Assembly (NCBI RefSeq): GCF_001678495.1
Contig: NZ_JTJL01000016.1
Coordinates: 1 to 64,000 of the forward strand
Source of the DNA: Gallibacterium salpingitidis
Lineage (GTDB): Bacteria; Pseudomonadota; Gammaproteobacteria; Enterobacterales; Pasteurellaceae
DNA: 64,000 nt
Direction: 5' to 3'
Both the position numbers and the translations under genes were made by a program. Shown here in pieces: positions 47,481 to 58,464 of this stretch; position 1 is the first letter of the stretch, and each line of letters starts with the position of its first letter. The notes below the pieces were generated by a model. That model saw nothing but the letters and a program-made list of their open reading frames with translations. It made no database searches and was not told where the DNA came from.

Positions 47481-47753
47481 TTATAACACCATTCTTACTA
47501 GCTCGATCTCAGCAAGTTCTTTATAGAGGGTTTCAACCTGTTCAATATTTTGTGCAGTAATGGTAATAGATACAGAGTGATATTTACCATTACGGCTCGG
47601 TTTGATTGATGGACTGTAATCGCCAGGTGCGTGTTGTTGAACGACTGCAAGTACACGATCAGTTAATTCAGGGTGAGCGACACCAACGACTTTGTAAGGA
47701 AAGTCACAAGGGAACTCAAGTAGGTCTTTTAATTTTGGTTGTTCTTGTTGCAT
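47481..47753 (-). CDS. ybeD: YbeD/DUF493 family protein
   Basis: Small cytoplasmic ACT-like ferredoxin-fold protein of 90 residues (E. coli YbeD 87), with [15 protein letters not shown] and [13 protein letters not shown] as conserved parts. Biochemical role is not established; it keeps its place between dacA and lipB across enterobacteria and Pasteurellaceae. Confidence 0.9.
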   Translation of the reverse strand: MQQEQPKLKDLLEFPCDFPYKVVGVAHPELTDRVLAVVQQHAPGDYSPSIKPSRNGKYHSVSITITAQNIEQVETLYKELAEIELVRMVL

Positions 47754-47819
47754 AAATCTCTCTCTTTAATCTTGAATAATTGATAACGGCAATGAAAATT
47801 GCTGGCTATCAATGGAATT

Positions 47820-47845
47820 TAACCCACCTTAAATGAGGTGGGTTA
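47820..47845. terminator. GC-rich hairpin between dacA and ybeD
   Basis: Perfect 9-bp stem TAACCCACC / GGTGGGTTA with an 8-base loop, 35 bp past the dacA stop in the minus direction. No clear U tract follows, so partial termination or transcript end protection is as likely as full termination. Confidence 0.5.
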
Positions 47846-47879
47846 GAGAAAAATCAAGTTAAATATTTGTTTACATATT

Positions 47880-49064
47880 TTAACTAAAAATGCTTTTTAC
47901 GGTAAGCACTATCCAATCCCAGATTTTGCCGAAGAAACCTGCTTCTTCAACGGTATCCATTACCTGTAAATTTGCGGTTTGAATATCTTTGCCATCAAGT
48001 TGATAGACGATAGAACCTACAACTTGTCCTTTTTTCAAAGGTGCTTCTAAGAATTTTTGGTTAAGTTGGTAACGCGCTTTAACTGATTGGCTTTTTCCTT
48101 TTGGAATCACTAAATAGACGTCAGATAAAGTTCCTAATTTAACTTTGTTTTCTTTACCGTAATAAAGTGGTTGTTCTGAAACAACTTGGTTTGCTGACAA
48201 TGGTTTTACGTTTTCAAAGTTAGCAAAACCCCATTGCAATAATTTTTTACTTTCAACTTCACGACCTTTGAAAGAGCTTACTCCCATTACAACAGAGATC
48301 AATCGCATATTGTTATCGACTGCAGAAGCGACAAGATTATAGCCAGCTTCATCGGTATGCCCTGTTTTTAAGCCATCAACATTTAGTGTTTTATCCCACA
48401 ATAAACCATTACGGTTTGGTTGTTTGATGTTATTGAAGGTAAATTCTTTTTCTGCATAGATATGGTACTCTTCTGGTAGATCGCGGATAAGACGAGAACC
48501 GATAATTGCCATATCACGAGCAGTTGAGAATTGACCATCTTGGTCTAGACCATGTACAGTTTCAAAATGGGTATTTTTTAAACCGAATTGGTCAACATAT
48601 TGATTCATCATATTGATGAAATTAGCTTGGGTACCAGCTAAATATTTTGCCATTGCCACACAAGCGTCATTACCCGAAGCAATAATGATCCCTTTATTTA
48701 AATCCGCAACAGAAACTTGTTGATTAACATTGAGGAACATTTTTGATGAACCCGGGAAGTTTTTACCCCAAGACTCTTCATCAATAGTTACCATATCGGT
48801 ATTATGGATTCTGCCCTCTTTTAAAGCTTGCCCAATGACATAACTTGTCATCATTTTTGTTAGCGAGGCAGGATAATGTTTTTGATCTGGATTGAGCGCT
48901 GCTAATACTTGACCAGTATGATAATCCATTAAGATATAAGTTTGTGCATTTACTTGAGGTGGAGCTACATCATAAAGTCCTTCCGCATAGGCAAATGAAA
49001 TGCTAGAAAAACTGAGTAAACCTGCTAAAGCGAGAGTTTTCAGTTTTTTAGAATACAACGACAT
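47880..49064 (-). CDS. dacA: D-alanyl-D-alanine carboxypeptidase (PBP5/PBP6 type)
   Basis: Trims the terminal D-Ala from peptidoglycan pentapeptides. 394 residues from the ATG at 49064 (SD GGGAG). Signal peptide to about residue 27 (SISFAYA then EG). Penicillin-binding motifs: SLTK (Ser67), SGN (130-132), and KTG in GLKTGHTDEAGY. C-terminal beta domain and an amphipathic anchor FFGKIWDWIVLTVKSIF, which holds it on the outer face of the inner membrane. Confidence 0.95.
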   Translation of the reverse strand: MSLYSKKLKTLALAGLLSFSSISFAYAEGLYDVAPPQVNAQTYILMDYHTGQVLAALNPDQKHYPASLTKMMTSYVIGQALKEGRIHNTDMVTIDEESWGKNFPGSSKMFLNVNQQVSVADLNKGIIIASGNDACVAMAKYLAGTQANFINMMNQYVDQFGLKNTHFETVHGLDQDGQFSTARDMAIIGSRLIRDLPEEYHIYAEKEFTFNNIKQPNRNGLLWDKTLNVDGLKTGHTDEAGYNLVASAVDNNMRLISVVMGVSSFKGREVESKKLLQWGFANFENVKPLSANQVVSEQPLYYGKENKVKLGTLSDVYLVIPKGKSQSVKARYQLNQKFLEAPLKKGQVVGSIVYQLDGKDIQTANLQVMDTVEEAGFFGKIWDWIVLTVKSIFS

Positions 49065-49098
49065 TTTTTCTCCCTTACAACATATTTGAGTAAATAGA

Positions 49099-49124
49099 CA
49101 ACACATAATTAGTATTATGTGTTG
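49099..49124. repeat. Perfect 11-bp inverted repeat in the dacA leader
   Basis: CAACACATAAT / ATTATGTGTTG with a 4-base loop, 35 bp upstream of the dacA ATG and between rlpA and dacA. No U tract in either direction. It could be an operator or an RNA stem. Confidence 0.5.
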
Positions 49125-49195
49125 CCTGATAGGTAATGCTATAAATTATATCGTGATAAAGGGGAGGTTTAAAACCTTTACATCACATTTAGACA

Positions 49196-50023
49196 TTAAT
49201 AGCGATAAGTATAAAGCTGACTATTGTCTGAATGTAAACGAGAGAAAGCTAATTTGATGCTGTTTACTTTAGCTTGATCGAGTAATGGGCCGAAATGGAT
49301 ATTGAATTTATTTCCATCTTGGGTAATTTCTGTTTTTACATCACTGATTGCAAGTTCAGAGATTAGCTTTTCTGCTTTTTCACGACTTTCTATGTTACTG
49401 GCAGTTAGTTTAAATTGATTACTGCTATTTTTGGCAGAAGATGAATTTGCCTCAATATTTTCACGAGAAGCTAAGAGGGTTTTCCCACCTTTGCCAGAAA
49501 GATTACCATTGCGATCAATAATAACCATATCTAACTTAACATTTGCTGTACCGCGAGCAGTCATCCCCAATTCTTTTGCTGCCGCTTTAGAAAGATCAAT
49601 GATTCGATTAGAGTGAAAAGGCCCTCTATCATTGATACGTACGACCACTTGTTTATGATTACGTAAGTTAGTCACTAATACATAGCTGTTAAGTGGCAAT
49701 GTTTTATGCGCTGCGGTAAAGAGTTTTTCATTATAAACTTCGCCGCTAGATGTTTTTTGTCCTACAAATTTAGGATGATAGAAAGTTGCAGTGCCTTGTT
49801 TGGCGTAATTTTTTGCTTCTTTCGTGGTCACTGTACGATAACGTACACCTTTTACTGTATAAGTTTTACTTGTTGTTTTTTTAGGATGATATTGTAACTT
49901 GGGGCCGGCAATACCATAAACTTTCTTAGTTTCATTTTTTACTTGTGTTTTGGCTACTGCAAAAGAGGTTTGAAAAAGAAAAAACAATGCAGCCAATACA
50001 GTTAAATATTTCTTTAGTTTCAT
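49196..50023 (-). CDS. rlpA: RlpA, septal-ring lytic transglycosylase family
   Basis: Peptidoglycan-acting protein, 275 residues from the ATG at 50023 (SD AGGGAAC). Signal peptide MKLKKYLTVLAALFFLFQTS-FAVA, a double-psi beta-barrel (about 80-170: GTATFYHPKFVGQKTSSGEVYN, NDRGPFHSNRIIDLSKAAA) and a C-terminal SPOR domain (about 205-275) that binds denuded septal glycan. No lipobox Cys follows the signal, so this copy seems to be a soluble periplasmic protein, unlike the E. coli rare lipoprotein A. Lies between mrdB and dacA as usual. Confidence 0.9.
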   Translation of the reverse strand: MKLKKYLTVLAALFFLFQTSFAVAKTQVKNETKKVYGIAGPKLQYHPKKTTSKTYTVKGVRYRTVTTKEAKNYAKQGTATFYHPKFVGQKTSSGEVYNEKLFTAAHKTLPLNSYVLVTNLRNHKQVVVRINDRGPFHSNRIIDLSKAAAKELGMTARGTANVKLDMVIIDRNGNLSGKGGKTLLASRENIEANSSSAKNSSNQFKLTASNIESREKAEKLISELAISDVKTEITQDGNKFNIHFGPLLDQAKVNSIKLAFSRLHSDNSQLYTYRY

Positions 50024-50066
50024 ATTAAATATGTTCCCTAACTTTCTTTGATTGCTCAAATGGAAA

Positions 50067-51179
50067 TTAGCTTCCATGAGAAAGCATTCGTCGATGTGTA
50101 TGTATCGACATTATTAGCCCAAAACCGGCCATTAATGTCACAAATGAAGTTCCGCCATAACTGACTAGTGGTAATGGAACTCCTACAACAGGCAAAATAC
50201 CGCTCACCATACCAATATTAACAAAGACATAAACGAAGAATATCAATGTTAAAGCGCCGGTCAAAATACGACCAAAAGCGTCTTGTGCTTTCGCACCAAT
50301 AATTAATCCTCTCCCAATAATAAATAAGTAAATAATTAATAAAATAATAATCCCAACCAGTCCATGCTCTTCACTTAATACTGCAAAAATAAAATCAGTA
50401 TGCGGTTCAGGCAAGAACTCTAATTGCGATTGCGTTCCCATCATCCAACCTTTACCAAATAAGCCACCTGAACCGATAGCAATTTTGGATTGGATGATAT
50501 GATACCCTGCACCTAAAGGATCCTTTTCAGGATCAAGCAGAGTTAATACCCGCGTCTTTTGGTAATCGTGCATCAAGTAAAACCATAACACAGGTATAAA
50601 ACCAGCTAAGCCAATAATGGCTGAAGCAATTAATTTCCAACTCATACCAGCAAGAAATACCACAAAGATTCCTGATGCGGCTACAAGAATGGAGGTACCT
50701 AAATCGGGCTGAATAGCCACAAGTAACGTTGGTACTATAATTAATGTTAATGCAATTACCGTATTTAATAAGCTTGGCGGTAATTGTCGTTTACCTAAAA
50801 AGGTTGCTACCATCAAAGGTACTGAGAGTTTTATTAACTCTGAGGGCTGGAAGCGGAATAAACCTAAATCCAACCAACGTTGTGCACCTTTACTGGTTGT
50901 GCCGATTAAATCTACTAAAATCAGCAGAATGATACCAATAATATAAAGATATGGCGCAATCTTTTGGTAAAAACGTGGTGGCAATTGGGCAAACACAAAC
51001 ATCACAGTAAAGCCCATTGCAACTTGCATTAGGCGATTATCAAACATTTTTTCGCTACCGCCAGATGCACTATATAACACTATTAAGCCATAAATAACAA
51101 TAACAATTAAGCCTAATAGTAATTTTAAATCAATATGTAGCTTCTGCCATAAAGACACTATTGTATGCTTTTCCGTCAT
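50067..51179 (-). CDS. mrdB: RodA, SEDS peptidoglycan glycosyltransferase
   Basis: Polymerises lipid II for side-wall growth together with PBP2. 370 residues (E. coli 370), about ten membrane helices. SEDS marks: [51 protein letters not shown] and [15 protein letters not shown]. The ATG overlaps the end of mrdA by 4 bp. Confidence 0.96.
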   Translation of the reverse strand: MTEKHTIVSLWQKLHIDLKLLLGLIVIVIYGLIVLYSASGGSEKMFDNRLMQVAMGFTVMFVFAQLPPRFYQKIAPYLYIIGIILLILVDLIGTTSKGAQRWLDLGLFRFQPSELIKLSVPLMVATFLGKRQLPPSLLNTVIALTLIIVPTLLVAIQPDLGTSILVAASGIFVVFLAGMSWKLIASAIIGLAGFIPVLWFYLMHDYQKTRVLTLLDPEKDPLGAGYHIIQSKIAIGSGGLFGKGWMMGTQSQLEFLPEPHTDFIFAVLSEEHGLVGIIILLIIYLFIIGRGLIIGAKAQDAFGRILTGALTLIFFVYVFVNIGMVSGILPVVGVPLPLVSYGGTSFVTLMAGFGLIMSIHTHRRMLSHGS

Positions 51180-53086
51180 TGTGTCGATACTCCGCTCGGA
51201 TTAAATTGGCTATTTGTTTGCTTATGCGCAAAATAATAGTCAAAAATTTGTCTGACGATTGGGGCTGCATTACCAGAACCACCACCAGCATTTTCCATAA
51301 TAATGGTGACAATTATTTCTGGATTCTCAAATGGTGCATAGGCATTAAACCATGCGTGGTCAATTAGATGTTTTGCTAAATTTTTTGAGTTATAGGTTTC
51401 ATTTTCTTTTAAACTAAACACTTGCGCTGTTCCTGATTTCCCAGCTACTCTGTAAGGTGTACCAATAAAGGCTTTTCTAGCGGTACCATTGGGACTATTA
51501 ACAACACCATACATACCTTGTTTAGCGATGTTCCAGGCCGCGGTACTTGGTTCTGTGATATCAGCATAGATATGCTTATCTTCATAAGGTTCGATTTTAT
51601 TACCAATGATCTCTTTCATTAAATGAGGTGTATTCACTTTACCGTCATTGATTAGAATAGATAATGCTTTTGCTAATTGTAATGGTGTTGCAGTCCAGTA
51701 ACCTTGTCCAATTCCGACTGGAATAGTGTCACCTTGGAACCATGGCTTTTTGTAGCGTTTTTGTTTCCATTCTCTGGTTGGCATTACACCATTAGTTTCT
51801 TCCAGAATGTCGATACCTGTCGATTGCCCAAAACCAAATTTCTGCATCCATTCCGCTAGACGATCAATACCCATTTGATATGCAACATTATAGAAAAAGG
51901 TATCGGAAGATTCGGTGATACCTTTGATCACGTTAGTTGAACCATGTCCTGTTTTTAACCAGTCACGAAACCGTTTTGTCGTATTAGGAATGGCAAAATA
52001 ACCTGGATCATAGAAAGTAGTATTAGGCGTAATAACACCTTCTGTGAGTGCCGAAACTGCAATAAAAGGTTTGACCGTAGAAGCAGGTGGATAAGCGCCT
52101 TGTAAGGCACGACTATAGAGTGGACGATCACTATCGTTTAATAAACGTTGGTAGTCGTTATAAGAGATACCATCTACGAATAAGTTATTGTCATAACTAG
52201 GAGTAGAAACCATCGCGAGAATACTGCTATCTTTAGGATTCATCACGACGACGGCTGCTTTTTGATCGCCTAATAGATTAAAAATATAGCGTTGTAAATC
52301 TACATCTAAGGTTAAACGAATATTTTTCCCTGCAATTGCCGGTTGTTCACGTAATTTACGAATTACTTTACCTTGGCTATTAACTTCCACTTCTTCAAAG
52401 CCAACTTGCCCATGCAACACATCTTCGTAATAACGTTCGATACCTAATTTACCAATATCATGAGTACCGGAGTAATTGGCTTCTTTTTCTTCTTGTTTCA
52501 AACGTTCCACATCGCGATCATTGATTCGAGCCACATAACCGAGAATATGTGTTAATGGTTCTCCATATAGATAATGACGTTTGAAATAAGGTTTTACTTC
52601 TATGCTTGGAAAAGCGTATTGGTTAACGGAAAAACGTGCAATTTGTTCTTCACTAAGATCCGCTTTTAATAAAATTGGCGTATAGCGTTGTGAACGACGA
52701 CGTTCTTTTTTAAAGGCTTCGATATCTTCGTCAGTTAAGCCAACAATTTGGCGTAGTTGATTGAAGGTGGCGTCTAAATTATCTACTTTTTCAGGCACAA
52801 TGTATAAACCAAAAAAAGTCAGATTTTCGGCAAGAATTTTATTATTTTTATCGTAAATAATGCCTCTGGTTGGCGCAATAGGTAGCAACTTAATCCGATT
52901 ACCGTTGGAACGAGTTTGATAAGTTTCATAATTAACAACTTGTAGATTGTACAAGTTGGTGATTAAAACACCTGTCAGCACTAAAACACCAATAAATGAA
53001 ATTAATGCACGACGAGCAAACAGATTACTTTCTGCTTGGTTGTCGCGGATAGTTTCCTTTTCTTGCAAAAATTTCATTAATTTCAT
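51176..53086 (-). CDS. mrdA: Penicillin-binding protein 2, transpeptidase
   Basis: Class B PBP that cross-links side-wall peptidoglycan with RodA. 636 residues from the ATG at 53086; the frame is open 15 codons upstream into rlmH and a second ATG is at 53077. One membrane anchor (about 27-48), pedestal domain, and transpeptidase domain with PPASTVKPF (catalytic Ser) and AGKSGTAQV (KSG). SSDTFFYN supplies the middle SxD motif. Confidence 0.94.
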   Translation of the reverse strand: MKLMKFLQEKETIRDNQAESNLFARRALISFIGVLVLTGVLITNLYNLQVVNYETYQTRSNGNRIKLLPIAPTRGIIYDKNNKILAENLTFFGLYIVPEKVDNLDATFNQLRQIVGLTDEDIEAFKKERRRSQRYTPILLKADLSEEQIARFSVNQYAFPSIEVKPYFKRHYLYGEPLTHILGYVARINDRDVERLKQEEKEANYSGTHDIGKLGIERYYEDVLHGQVGFEEVEVNSQGKVIRKLREQPAIAGKNIRLTLDVDLQRYIFNLLGDQKAAVVVMNPKDSSILAMVSTPSYDNNLFVDGISYNDYQRLLNDSDRPLYSRALQGAYPPASTVKPFIAVSALTEGVITPNTTFYDPGYFAIPNTTKRFRDWLKTGHGSTNVIKGITESSDTFFYNVAYQMGIDRLAEWMQKFGFGQSTGIDILEETNGVMPTREWKQKRYKKPWFQGDTIPVGIGQGYWTATPLQLAKALSILINDGKVNTPHLMKEIIGNKIEPYEDKHIYADITEPSTAAWNIAKQGMYGVVNSPNGTARKAFIGTPYRVAGKSGTAQVFSLKENETYNSKNLAKHLIDHAWFNAYAPFENPEIIVTIIMENAGGGSGNAAPIVRQIFDYYFAHKQTNSQFNPSGVSTQ

Positions 53087-53091
53087 CTGAA

Positions 53092-53562
53092 TTATTCTCG
53101 ATGATAAGGGTGGTTTGTGGTTAAACTCCAAGCACGATATAGGCTTTCAGCAACGACAATACGTACTAATGGATGTGGTAAGGTTAAAGGTGACAATGAC
53201 CAGCTACGTTCTGCCGCTTGTTTACATTCTGGTGATAATCCTTCAGGACCACCGATCAATAAGCTAACATCACGACCATCTTGTTTCCAGCTCTCTAACT
53301 GTTGTGCTAATTGTGGTGTTGTCCAAGGTTTTCCAGGAATATCTAATGTGATGATCATACTATTTTTACCGCATGCGGCGAGCATTGCTTCACCTTCTTT
53401 TTCCAGGATACGTTTAATATCAGCATTTTTACCACGTTTACCAGCTGGAATTTCAATTAATTCAAGCGGTAAATCTTTTGGAAAACGGCGTTGATATTCT
53501 TCAAAACCTTCAGTTACCCAAGCAGGCATTTTGGTACCAACGGCAATTAGCTGCAATTTCAT
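53092..53562 (-). CDS. rlmH: 23S rRNA pseudouridine-1915 N3-methyltransferase
   Basis: SPOUT-class methyltransferase, 156 residues (E. coli 155). Marks: [35 protein letters not shown] and the terminal [24 protein letters not shown]-like region that binds SAM. Between rsfS and mrdA, as in other gammaproteobacteria. Confidence 0.95.
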   Translation of the reverse strand: MKLQLIAVGTKMPAWVTEGFEEYQRRFPKDLPLELIEIPAGKRGKNADIKRILEKEGEAMLAACGKNSMIITLDIPGKPWTTPQLAQQLESWKQDGRDVSLLIGGPEGLSPECKQAAERSWSLSPLTLPHPLVRIVVAESLYRAWSLTTNHPYHRE

Positions 53563-53566
53563 ATTA

Positions 53567-53869
53567 TTAAGCCCATAGTTTTTCTAATTGATATAGGGTA
53601 CGAGCTTCTTCTTGCATAATGTGCACCATGACTTGACCGAAATCGACGACGATCCAATCACTGGTGTTGAAACCTTCTGCACCAAAATTTTCAATCTGTT
53701 TTTGTTTGCAATGTGTCATTAAGTTTTCGCCTAAAGAAGCGACATGACGGCTGGAATTACCAGTACAGATAATAAGATGATCAGTGATTGGTGATTTACC
53801 TTTCACATCAAGTACTAAAATATCTTTTGCTTTCAGATTGTCTAATTCAGCGACAATAATTTCTAACAC
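53567..53869 (-). CDS. rsfS: Ribosomal silencing factor RsfS
   Basis: Binds uL14 on the 50S subunit and blocks subunit joining when nutrients are short. 100 residues (E. coli 105). [23 protein letters not shown] and [16 protein letters not shown] are the family signatures. Starts with GTG, preceded by AAGGGC. First gene of the block that runs down to lipA. Confidence 0.93.
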   Translation of the reverse strand: MLEIIVAELDNLKAKDILVLDVKGKSPITDHLIICTGNSSRHVASLGENLMTHCKQKQIENFGAEGFNTSDWIVVDFGQVMVHIMQEEARTLYQLEKLWA

Positions 53870-53984
53870 ACTAAAGCCCTTTTTTGCTTAAAAATGATAC
53901 ATCTTGAAAATTTAAGGGGCGAATTGTATCACGATATTGGTTGTGAAGGAAATTAGAACAAAATTGAGTGAGAGGAAAATTAGC

Positions 53985-54019
53985 AAATGCCATTTAGTGG
54001 TAGATAAATGGCATTTTTT
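53985..54019. terminator. Terminator-like hairpin between rhlB and rsfS
   Basis: Perfect 11-bp stem AAATGCCATTT / AAATGGCATTT (53985-53995 with 54006-54016), 10-base loop, close behind the rhlB stop. The T6 tract is on the plus side; the minus side has TTTGCTAATTTT. Confidence 0.6.
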
Positions 54020-54022
54020 AAT

Positions 54023-55249
54023 TTATTTATGATGAGCGTTAGCAGAATAATATTTTTTATTGGAACGTGCTCTTTTGATTTTAGGTAAAGGCAATAAAGC
54101 AGTTGGATCATAATGACTTACCGGAATGTGGTGGCCTATATATTGCTCAATGGCTGGGAGATTAATAGCATAATCTTCACAAGCAAAACTAATTGAGATT
54201 CCTGTTTCACCAGCGCGCCCAGTTCGGCCGATTCGATGCACATAATCTTCATAGTCATCAGGTAAGTCATAATTAAAAACGTGGGTAACTTGTGGAATAT
54301 GTAATCCACGCGCAGCCACATCAGTAGCAACTAGAATGTCTAATTGTCCATGAGTAAATTGTTCTAATAATTGAAAACGTTTCTTTTGGATGACGTCGCC
54401 TGTTAATAGACCTGCACGATGCCCATCCACGATTAGATAGTGCCAAATTTTTTCACATTGATGCTTAGTGTTAGCAAAAATAATACAGCGTTCAGGCCAC
54501 TCTTCTTCAAGCAATGTTAGTAGTAACTTCATTTTGTCTTCATTTGACGGATAAAAAAGTTCTTCTTTAACGCTGTCGGCAGTTTTATAGGTTGATTCGA
54601 TCTCAACATAATGTGGATCATTCATATCCTCAAAGGCTAATTCACGTACTTTAAAAGAGAGTGTTGCAGAAAATAGCATTGTTAAACGTTCAGTTGGTGG
54701 CGGACAGTGGCGCAATAAATAGCGAATATCACGAATAAAACCAAGATCGAACATTCTGTCAGCTTCATCTAATACGACACATTGGATCTGATTTAAAGAG
54801 ATAATACGTTGTTTAACGTAATCGATCACGCGTCCTGTGGTACCAATTAAGACATTAACTCCCGCCTGTAATGTCTGCATCTGTTTCTCATAACCGTCAC
54901 CACCATAGGCTAAGCCTAAGGATAATCCTGTGTGTTGTGCAAATAGTTGCGCATCATGATAAATTTGGACAGCCAGCTCGCGAGTCGGTGCCAGGATGAG
55001 TGCAGATAAATGCTGTTTTGCGGTTGGGGATTGTTGTAAACGTTGAAACAGTGCCGTTAGAAAAGCGATTGTTTTTCCTGTTCCTGTTTGTGCTTGACCT
55101 GCAATATCTTTACCTTGTAATGAATAGGGTAAAGAGAGCGCTTGAATTGGGGTACAGTATTCTAATCCCATTTGCTGTAATGCACTTTGGATCGTGGGAT
55201 GCAAAGAAAAATCGCTAAAACGAGTTGTTGTCAGATATTGATGTTCCAT
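54023..55249 (-). CDS. rhlB: DEAD-box RNA helicase RhlB
   Basis: RNA helicase of the degradosome that unwinds substrates for polynucleotide phosphorylase. 408 residues (E. coli 421). [18 protein letters not shown] and [10 protein letters not shown] are the RhlB-type Q motif, then [36 protein letters not shown], and [10 protein letters not shown]. Shorter tail than E. coli RhlB. Stands divergent from rho; in E. coli the rhlB-trxA-rho region is also one locus. Confidence 0.9.
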   Translation of the reverse strand: MEHQYLTTTRFSDFSLHPTIQSALQQMGLEYCTPIQALSLPYSLQGKDIAGQAQTGTGKTIAFLTALFQRLQQSPTAKQHLSALILAPTRELAVQIYHDAQLFAQHTGLSLGLAYGGDGYEKQMQTLQAGVNVLIGTTGRVIDYVKQRIISLNQIQCVVLDEADRMFDLGFIRDIRYLLRHCPPPTERLTMLFSATLSFKVRELAFEDMNDPHYVEIESTYKTADSVKEELFYPSNEDKMKLLLTLLEEEWPERCIIFANTKHQCEKIWHYLIVDGHRAGLLTGDVIQKKRFQLLEQFTHGQLDILVATDVAARGLHIPQVTHVFNYDLPDDYEDYVHRIGRTGRAGETGISISFACEDYAINLPAIEQYIGHHIPVSHYDPTALLPLPKIKRARSNKKYYSANAHHK

Positions 55250-55411
55250 AAATAATCTTGAGATTTTAGTAAAATTTGCTTAATTCAGGGCAAATTCTAC
55301 TCTAAAACTAGACAATAGTCTTTTTTAATGGTAATTTTGCCACTGAAATTTTATCTCATATCTAAATTACAATTCGTTTTTAATCTAATCTACAACAACA
55401 TTTCAGTTATT

Positions 55412-56674
55412 ATGAATTTAACAGAATTAAAAAATACTCCTGTTTCTGAGCTAGTGAAATTGGGCGAAGAACAAATGGGGCTCGAAAATTTAGCGCGTTT
55501 AAGAAAACAAGACATTATTTTTGCTATCCTCAAACAACATTCCAAAAGTGGTGAAGATATTTTTGGTGATGGTGTGTTAGAAATCTTACCTGATGGCTTT
55601 GGTTTCTTACGTTCTGCTGATAGTTCTTATTTAGCTGGTCCTGATGATATTTATGTATCGCCAAGTCAGATCCGCCGTTTTAATCTGCGTACTGGCGATA
55701 TGATTGAAGGAAAAATTCGCCCGCCAAAAGAAGGTGAACGTTATTTTGCTCTTCTCAAAGTAAATCAAGTTAATGATGACCGTCCTGAAATCTCTCGCAA
55801 TAAAATCCTTTTTGAAAACTTAACACCTTTACACGCTAATTACCGTTTACGTATGGAGCGTGGTAATGGTTCAACTGAAGACTTAACTGCTCGTATTTTG
55901 GATTTAGCCGCGCCGATTGGGAAAGGTCAACGTGCATTGATTGTTGCGCCACCAAAAGCAGGTAAGACTATGTTCTTACAAAATATTGCGCAAAGCATTA
56001 CCTATAATTATCCAGAATGTATTTTAATGGTATTGCTGATTGATGAACGTCCAGAAGAAGTAACCGAAATGCAACGTATGGTAAAAGGTGAAGTGGTTGC
56101 ATCAACTTTTGATGAACCTGCTGCTCGCCACGTTCAAGTTGCGGAAATGGTAATCGAAAAAGCAAAACGTTTAGTAGAACATAAAAAAGATGTGGTGATT
56201 TTATTGGATTCTATTACTCGTTTAGCGCGTGCTTACAATACAGTGACGCCAGCATCCGGTAAAGTGTTGTCAGGTGGGGTTGATGCGAATGCGTTACATC
56301 GTCCAAAACGTTTCTTCGGTGCTGCACGTAATGTGGAAGAAGGTGGTAGTTTAACCATTATTGCAACTGCGTTAGTGGATACTGGCTCTAAGATGGATGA
56401 AGTTATTTACGAGGAATTCAAAGGAACTGGTAATATGGAACTTCATCTTTCTCGTAAAATCGCAGAAAAACGAGTATTCCCAGCGATTGACTTTAATAGT
56501 TCAGGTACACGTAAGGAAGAGTTGCTCACTACACCGGATGAATTACAAAAAATGTGGATTTTACGTAAGATTGTTCATCCAATGGGTGAAATTGAGGCAA
56601 TGGAATTCTTAATTGATAAATTATCAATGACTAAGACAAATGAAGAGTTCTTTGAAGCGATGAAACGCTCTTAA
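55412..56674 (+). CDS. rho: Transcription termination factor Rho
   Basis: Hexameric RNA-dependent ATPase that ends transcription. 420 residues from the ATG at 55412 (E. coli 419): [20 protein letters not shown] is the conserved start. RNA-binding cold-shock-like domain to about 130 (DGFGFLRS), Walker A APPKAGKT, Walker [17 protein letters not shown], and the Q/R-loop [20 protein letters not shown]. No recognisable SD precedes it. The frame continues to an ATG at 55328, but those 28 codons lack Rho similarity and probably belong to the leader, where E. coli rho is autogenously attenuated. Confidence 0.95.
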   Translation: MNLTELKNTPVSELVKLGEEQMGLENLARLRKQDIIFAILKQHSKSGEDIFGDGVLEILPDGFGFLRSADSSYLAGPDDIYVSPSQIRRFNLRTGDMIEGKIRPPKEGERYFALLKVNQVNDDRPEISRNKILFENLTPLHANYRLRMERGNGSTEDLTARILDLAAPIGKGQRALIVAPPKAGKTMFLQNIAQSITYNYPECILMVLLIDERPEEVTEMQRMVKGEVVASTFDEPAARHVQVAEMVIEKAKRLVEHKKDVVILLDSITRLARAYNTVTPASGKVLSGGVDANALHRPKRFFGAARNVEEGGSLTIIATALVDTGSKMDEVIYEEFKGTGNMELHLSRKIAEKRVFPAIDFNSSGTRKEELLTTPDELQKMWILRKIVHPMGEIEAMEFLIDKLSMTKTNEEFFEAMKRS

Positions 56675-56692
56675 TTTCAACAATTTATTGAT

Positions 56693-56728
56693 AAACCGCA
56701 TTGGTTATGATGATCAATGCGGTTTTTT
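56693..56728 (+). terminator. Terminator of rho
   Basis: Stem AAACCGCATTG / CAATGCGGTTT (56693-56703 with 56715-56725), 11-base loop, T7 tract ending at 56728. Confidence 0.9.
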
Positions 56729-56799
56729 TATTTTGTATTGGAATTATCTATGTAATAATTCAGGATAAATTCTAAAAATCATAAATTGAGATATTCAAT

Positions 56800-58455
56800 A
56801 TGGAATATATTTTATTAGCTTTATTTAGTCTGAGTACTTTGATTTTTATTATTAAATCACATTATCGTTGGACCTATCTTTTTGCAATATCTCTTTTTAT
56901 ATTCTTCTTTTCTCTGATGTTTATGGCAACGGCTCAATGGCAAAGAGCGCTCAATTTTGCCAGTATTTTGTTTGTCATTTTGATGTTATTTCATCGTTTA
57001 AAGATTCATTATTACAAGCAACCCTTATTAATTTCAGATTTTATTCTTGCCTTTGATCCTCGTAATTGGGAAACATTATTGCATTATAAAAGTGCAATTT
57101 TGGCCATTTTAGGATTATTGGGATTAGCTGTTTATGCAGTTATTGGATTTGCATCAGTTGAATCGTTAGGGGTTGTTGCACAACTATTAGGCTTGGTGGG
57201 AACAATCATTTCATTTAGTGTAATGTTTTATTACAGCAAACATCCACAAGCGATTCAGGTGTGGTTAGATTCGTTGCCAGATGATGGACGAGATGTCTTT
57301 TTAAATTTACCGATGTCGACACGAGGTGTATTTTTTCATGTACCGCAAATCGAGGGAGATGAAACACATTTTCAGCAAAAAATGGCAACAGTTGCTGATT
57401 ATTCATTAAAGGAAGAAAGACCTGATATTGTTATTTGGTTACATGAATCAACATTTGATCCGCAACAATTTGCGTTTCAATCGGCTTCACTACCAGCACT
57501 GACAATGTATCAACCACGTCAAGATTTAGTACTGCATAACTTATTGCGTGTACATACGTATGGCGGAGCAACATGGAAATCTGAATTTGCTTTTTTAGCA
57601 GGGGTGCCATCAACAGATTTTGGTGCGATGGCGAGTTCAGTGTTTTATTCTGTAGTTCCTCATTTAGAATATAGTTTGCTGAAGAATTTAAAACAGCATG
57701 GTTATTATTGCGTAGCATTAAGTCCCTTTACTAAGGGGAATTACAATGCAAAACAGGCCTATGAATATTTGGGTTTTGATTTATTGCTACAACCACAAGA
57801 TTTAGGCTACCCAGCCCCAATGTCAAAAAATTTATGGCATATTGAAAGCCATGATATGGCGAAATATGTACAAATGATTTTGGAAAAACAGCATCCTAAG
57901 CTACAAGAAATCACTCAGCCAATATTTATCTATGTTTTAACAATGTATGAACATGGCCCTTATCACGCACATACAGAAAATTTTTATCAAATTATCGATG
58001 GAAATTGGACGGCTCATCATATCGGCTTAATCAACGATTATGTGCAGCGTTTAGAGAAGTTGAATGATTGTATGGAGCAGTTTAATTGTTATTTACAGCA
58101 ACGTGGTAAACCATATCTGCTAGGATATTTTGGCGATCATCAGCCTAATTTTGAGCGTAAAAAAGTAGAATATCAGCCAACAGTTTCACAGTTTAAGCAT
58201 CCTGATTATATTACGCAATTTACGCTAAGAGCGAATTATGCGACTAACCCAATTAAAGTAACGAATTTGTTAGATATTGCACAAATTGGTGGCATATTAT
58301 TAGAGGCTGCCGGATTAGAAGCAGATCGCTTCTTTAAAGCCAACATTGCTATGCGTAAATTGGGTGGTGCTTTACAAGAATATGATATTGAAGATAAGAC
58401 TTTATTACATAATTATCAGCACTATCTTTATCAACAGTTAAAGATAGTGCGATAA
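56800..58455 (+). CDS. Membrane sulfatase-fold transferase (LTA synthase/OpgB-like)
   Basis: 551 residues. Five membrane helices in the first 145 residues, then an outward-facing alkaline-phosphatase-fold domain (about 205-470). The nucleophile region is IVIWLHESTFDP, with Thr218 the likely catalytic residue, and later YVLTMYEHGPYHAH and YFGDHQPNF supply metal-binding Asp/His. Proteins of this group transfer phosphoglycerol or phosphoethanolamine from phospholipid to surface glycans. The acceptor here is unknown; periplasmic glucans or LPS are candidates. Downstream of rho behind a terminator, convergent with proA. Confidence 0.8.
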   Translation: MEYILLALFSLSTLIFIIKSHYRWTYLFAISLFIFFFSLMFMATAQWQRALNFASILFVILMLFHRLKIHYYKQPLLISDFILAFDPRNWETLLHYKSAILAILGLLGLAVYAVIGFASVESLGVVAQLLGLVGTIISFSVMFYYSKHPQAIQVWLDSLPDDGRDVFLNLPMSTRGVFFHVPQIEGDETHFQQKMATVADYSLKEERPDIVIWLHESTFDPQQFAFQSASLPALTMYQPRQDLVLHNLLRVHTYGGATWKSEFAFLAGVPSTDFGAMASSVFYSVVPHLEYSLLKNLKQHGYYCVALSPFTKGNYNAKQAYEYLGFDLLLQPQDLGYPAPMSKNLWHIESHDMAKYVQMILEKQHPKLQEITQPIFIYVLTMYEHGPYHAHTENFYQIIDGNWTAHHIGLINDYVQRLEKLNDCMEQFNCYLQQRGKPYLLGYFGDHQPNFERKKVEYQPTVSQFKHPDYITQFTLRANYATNPIKVTNLLDIAQIGGILLEAAGLEADRFFKANIAMRKLGGALQEYDIEDKTLLHNYQHYLYQQLKIVR

Positions 58456-58464
58456 CAAGAAAGA

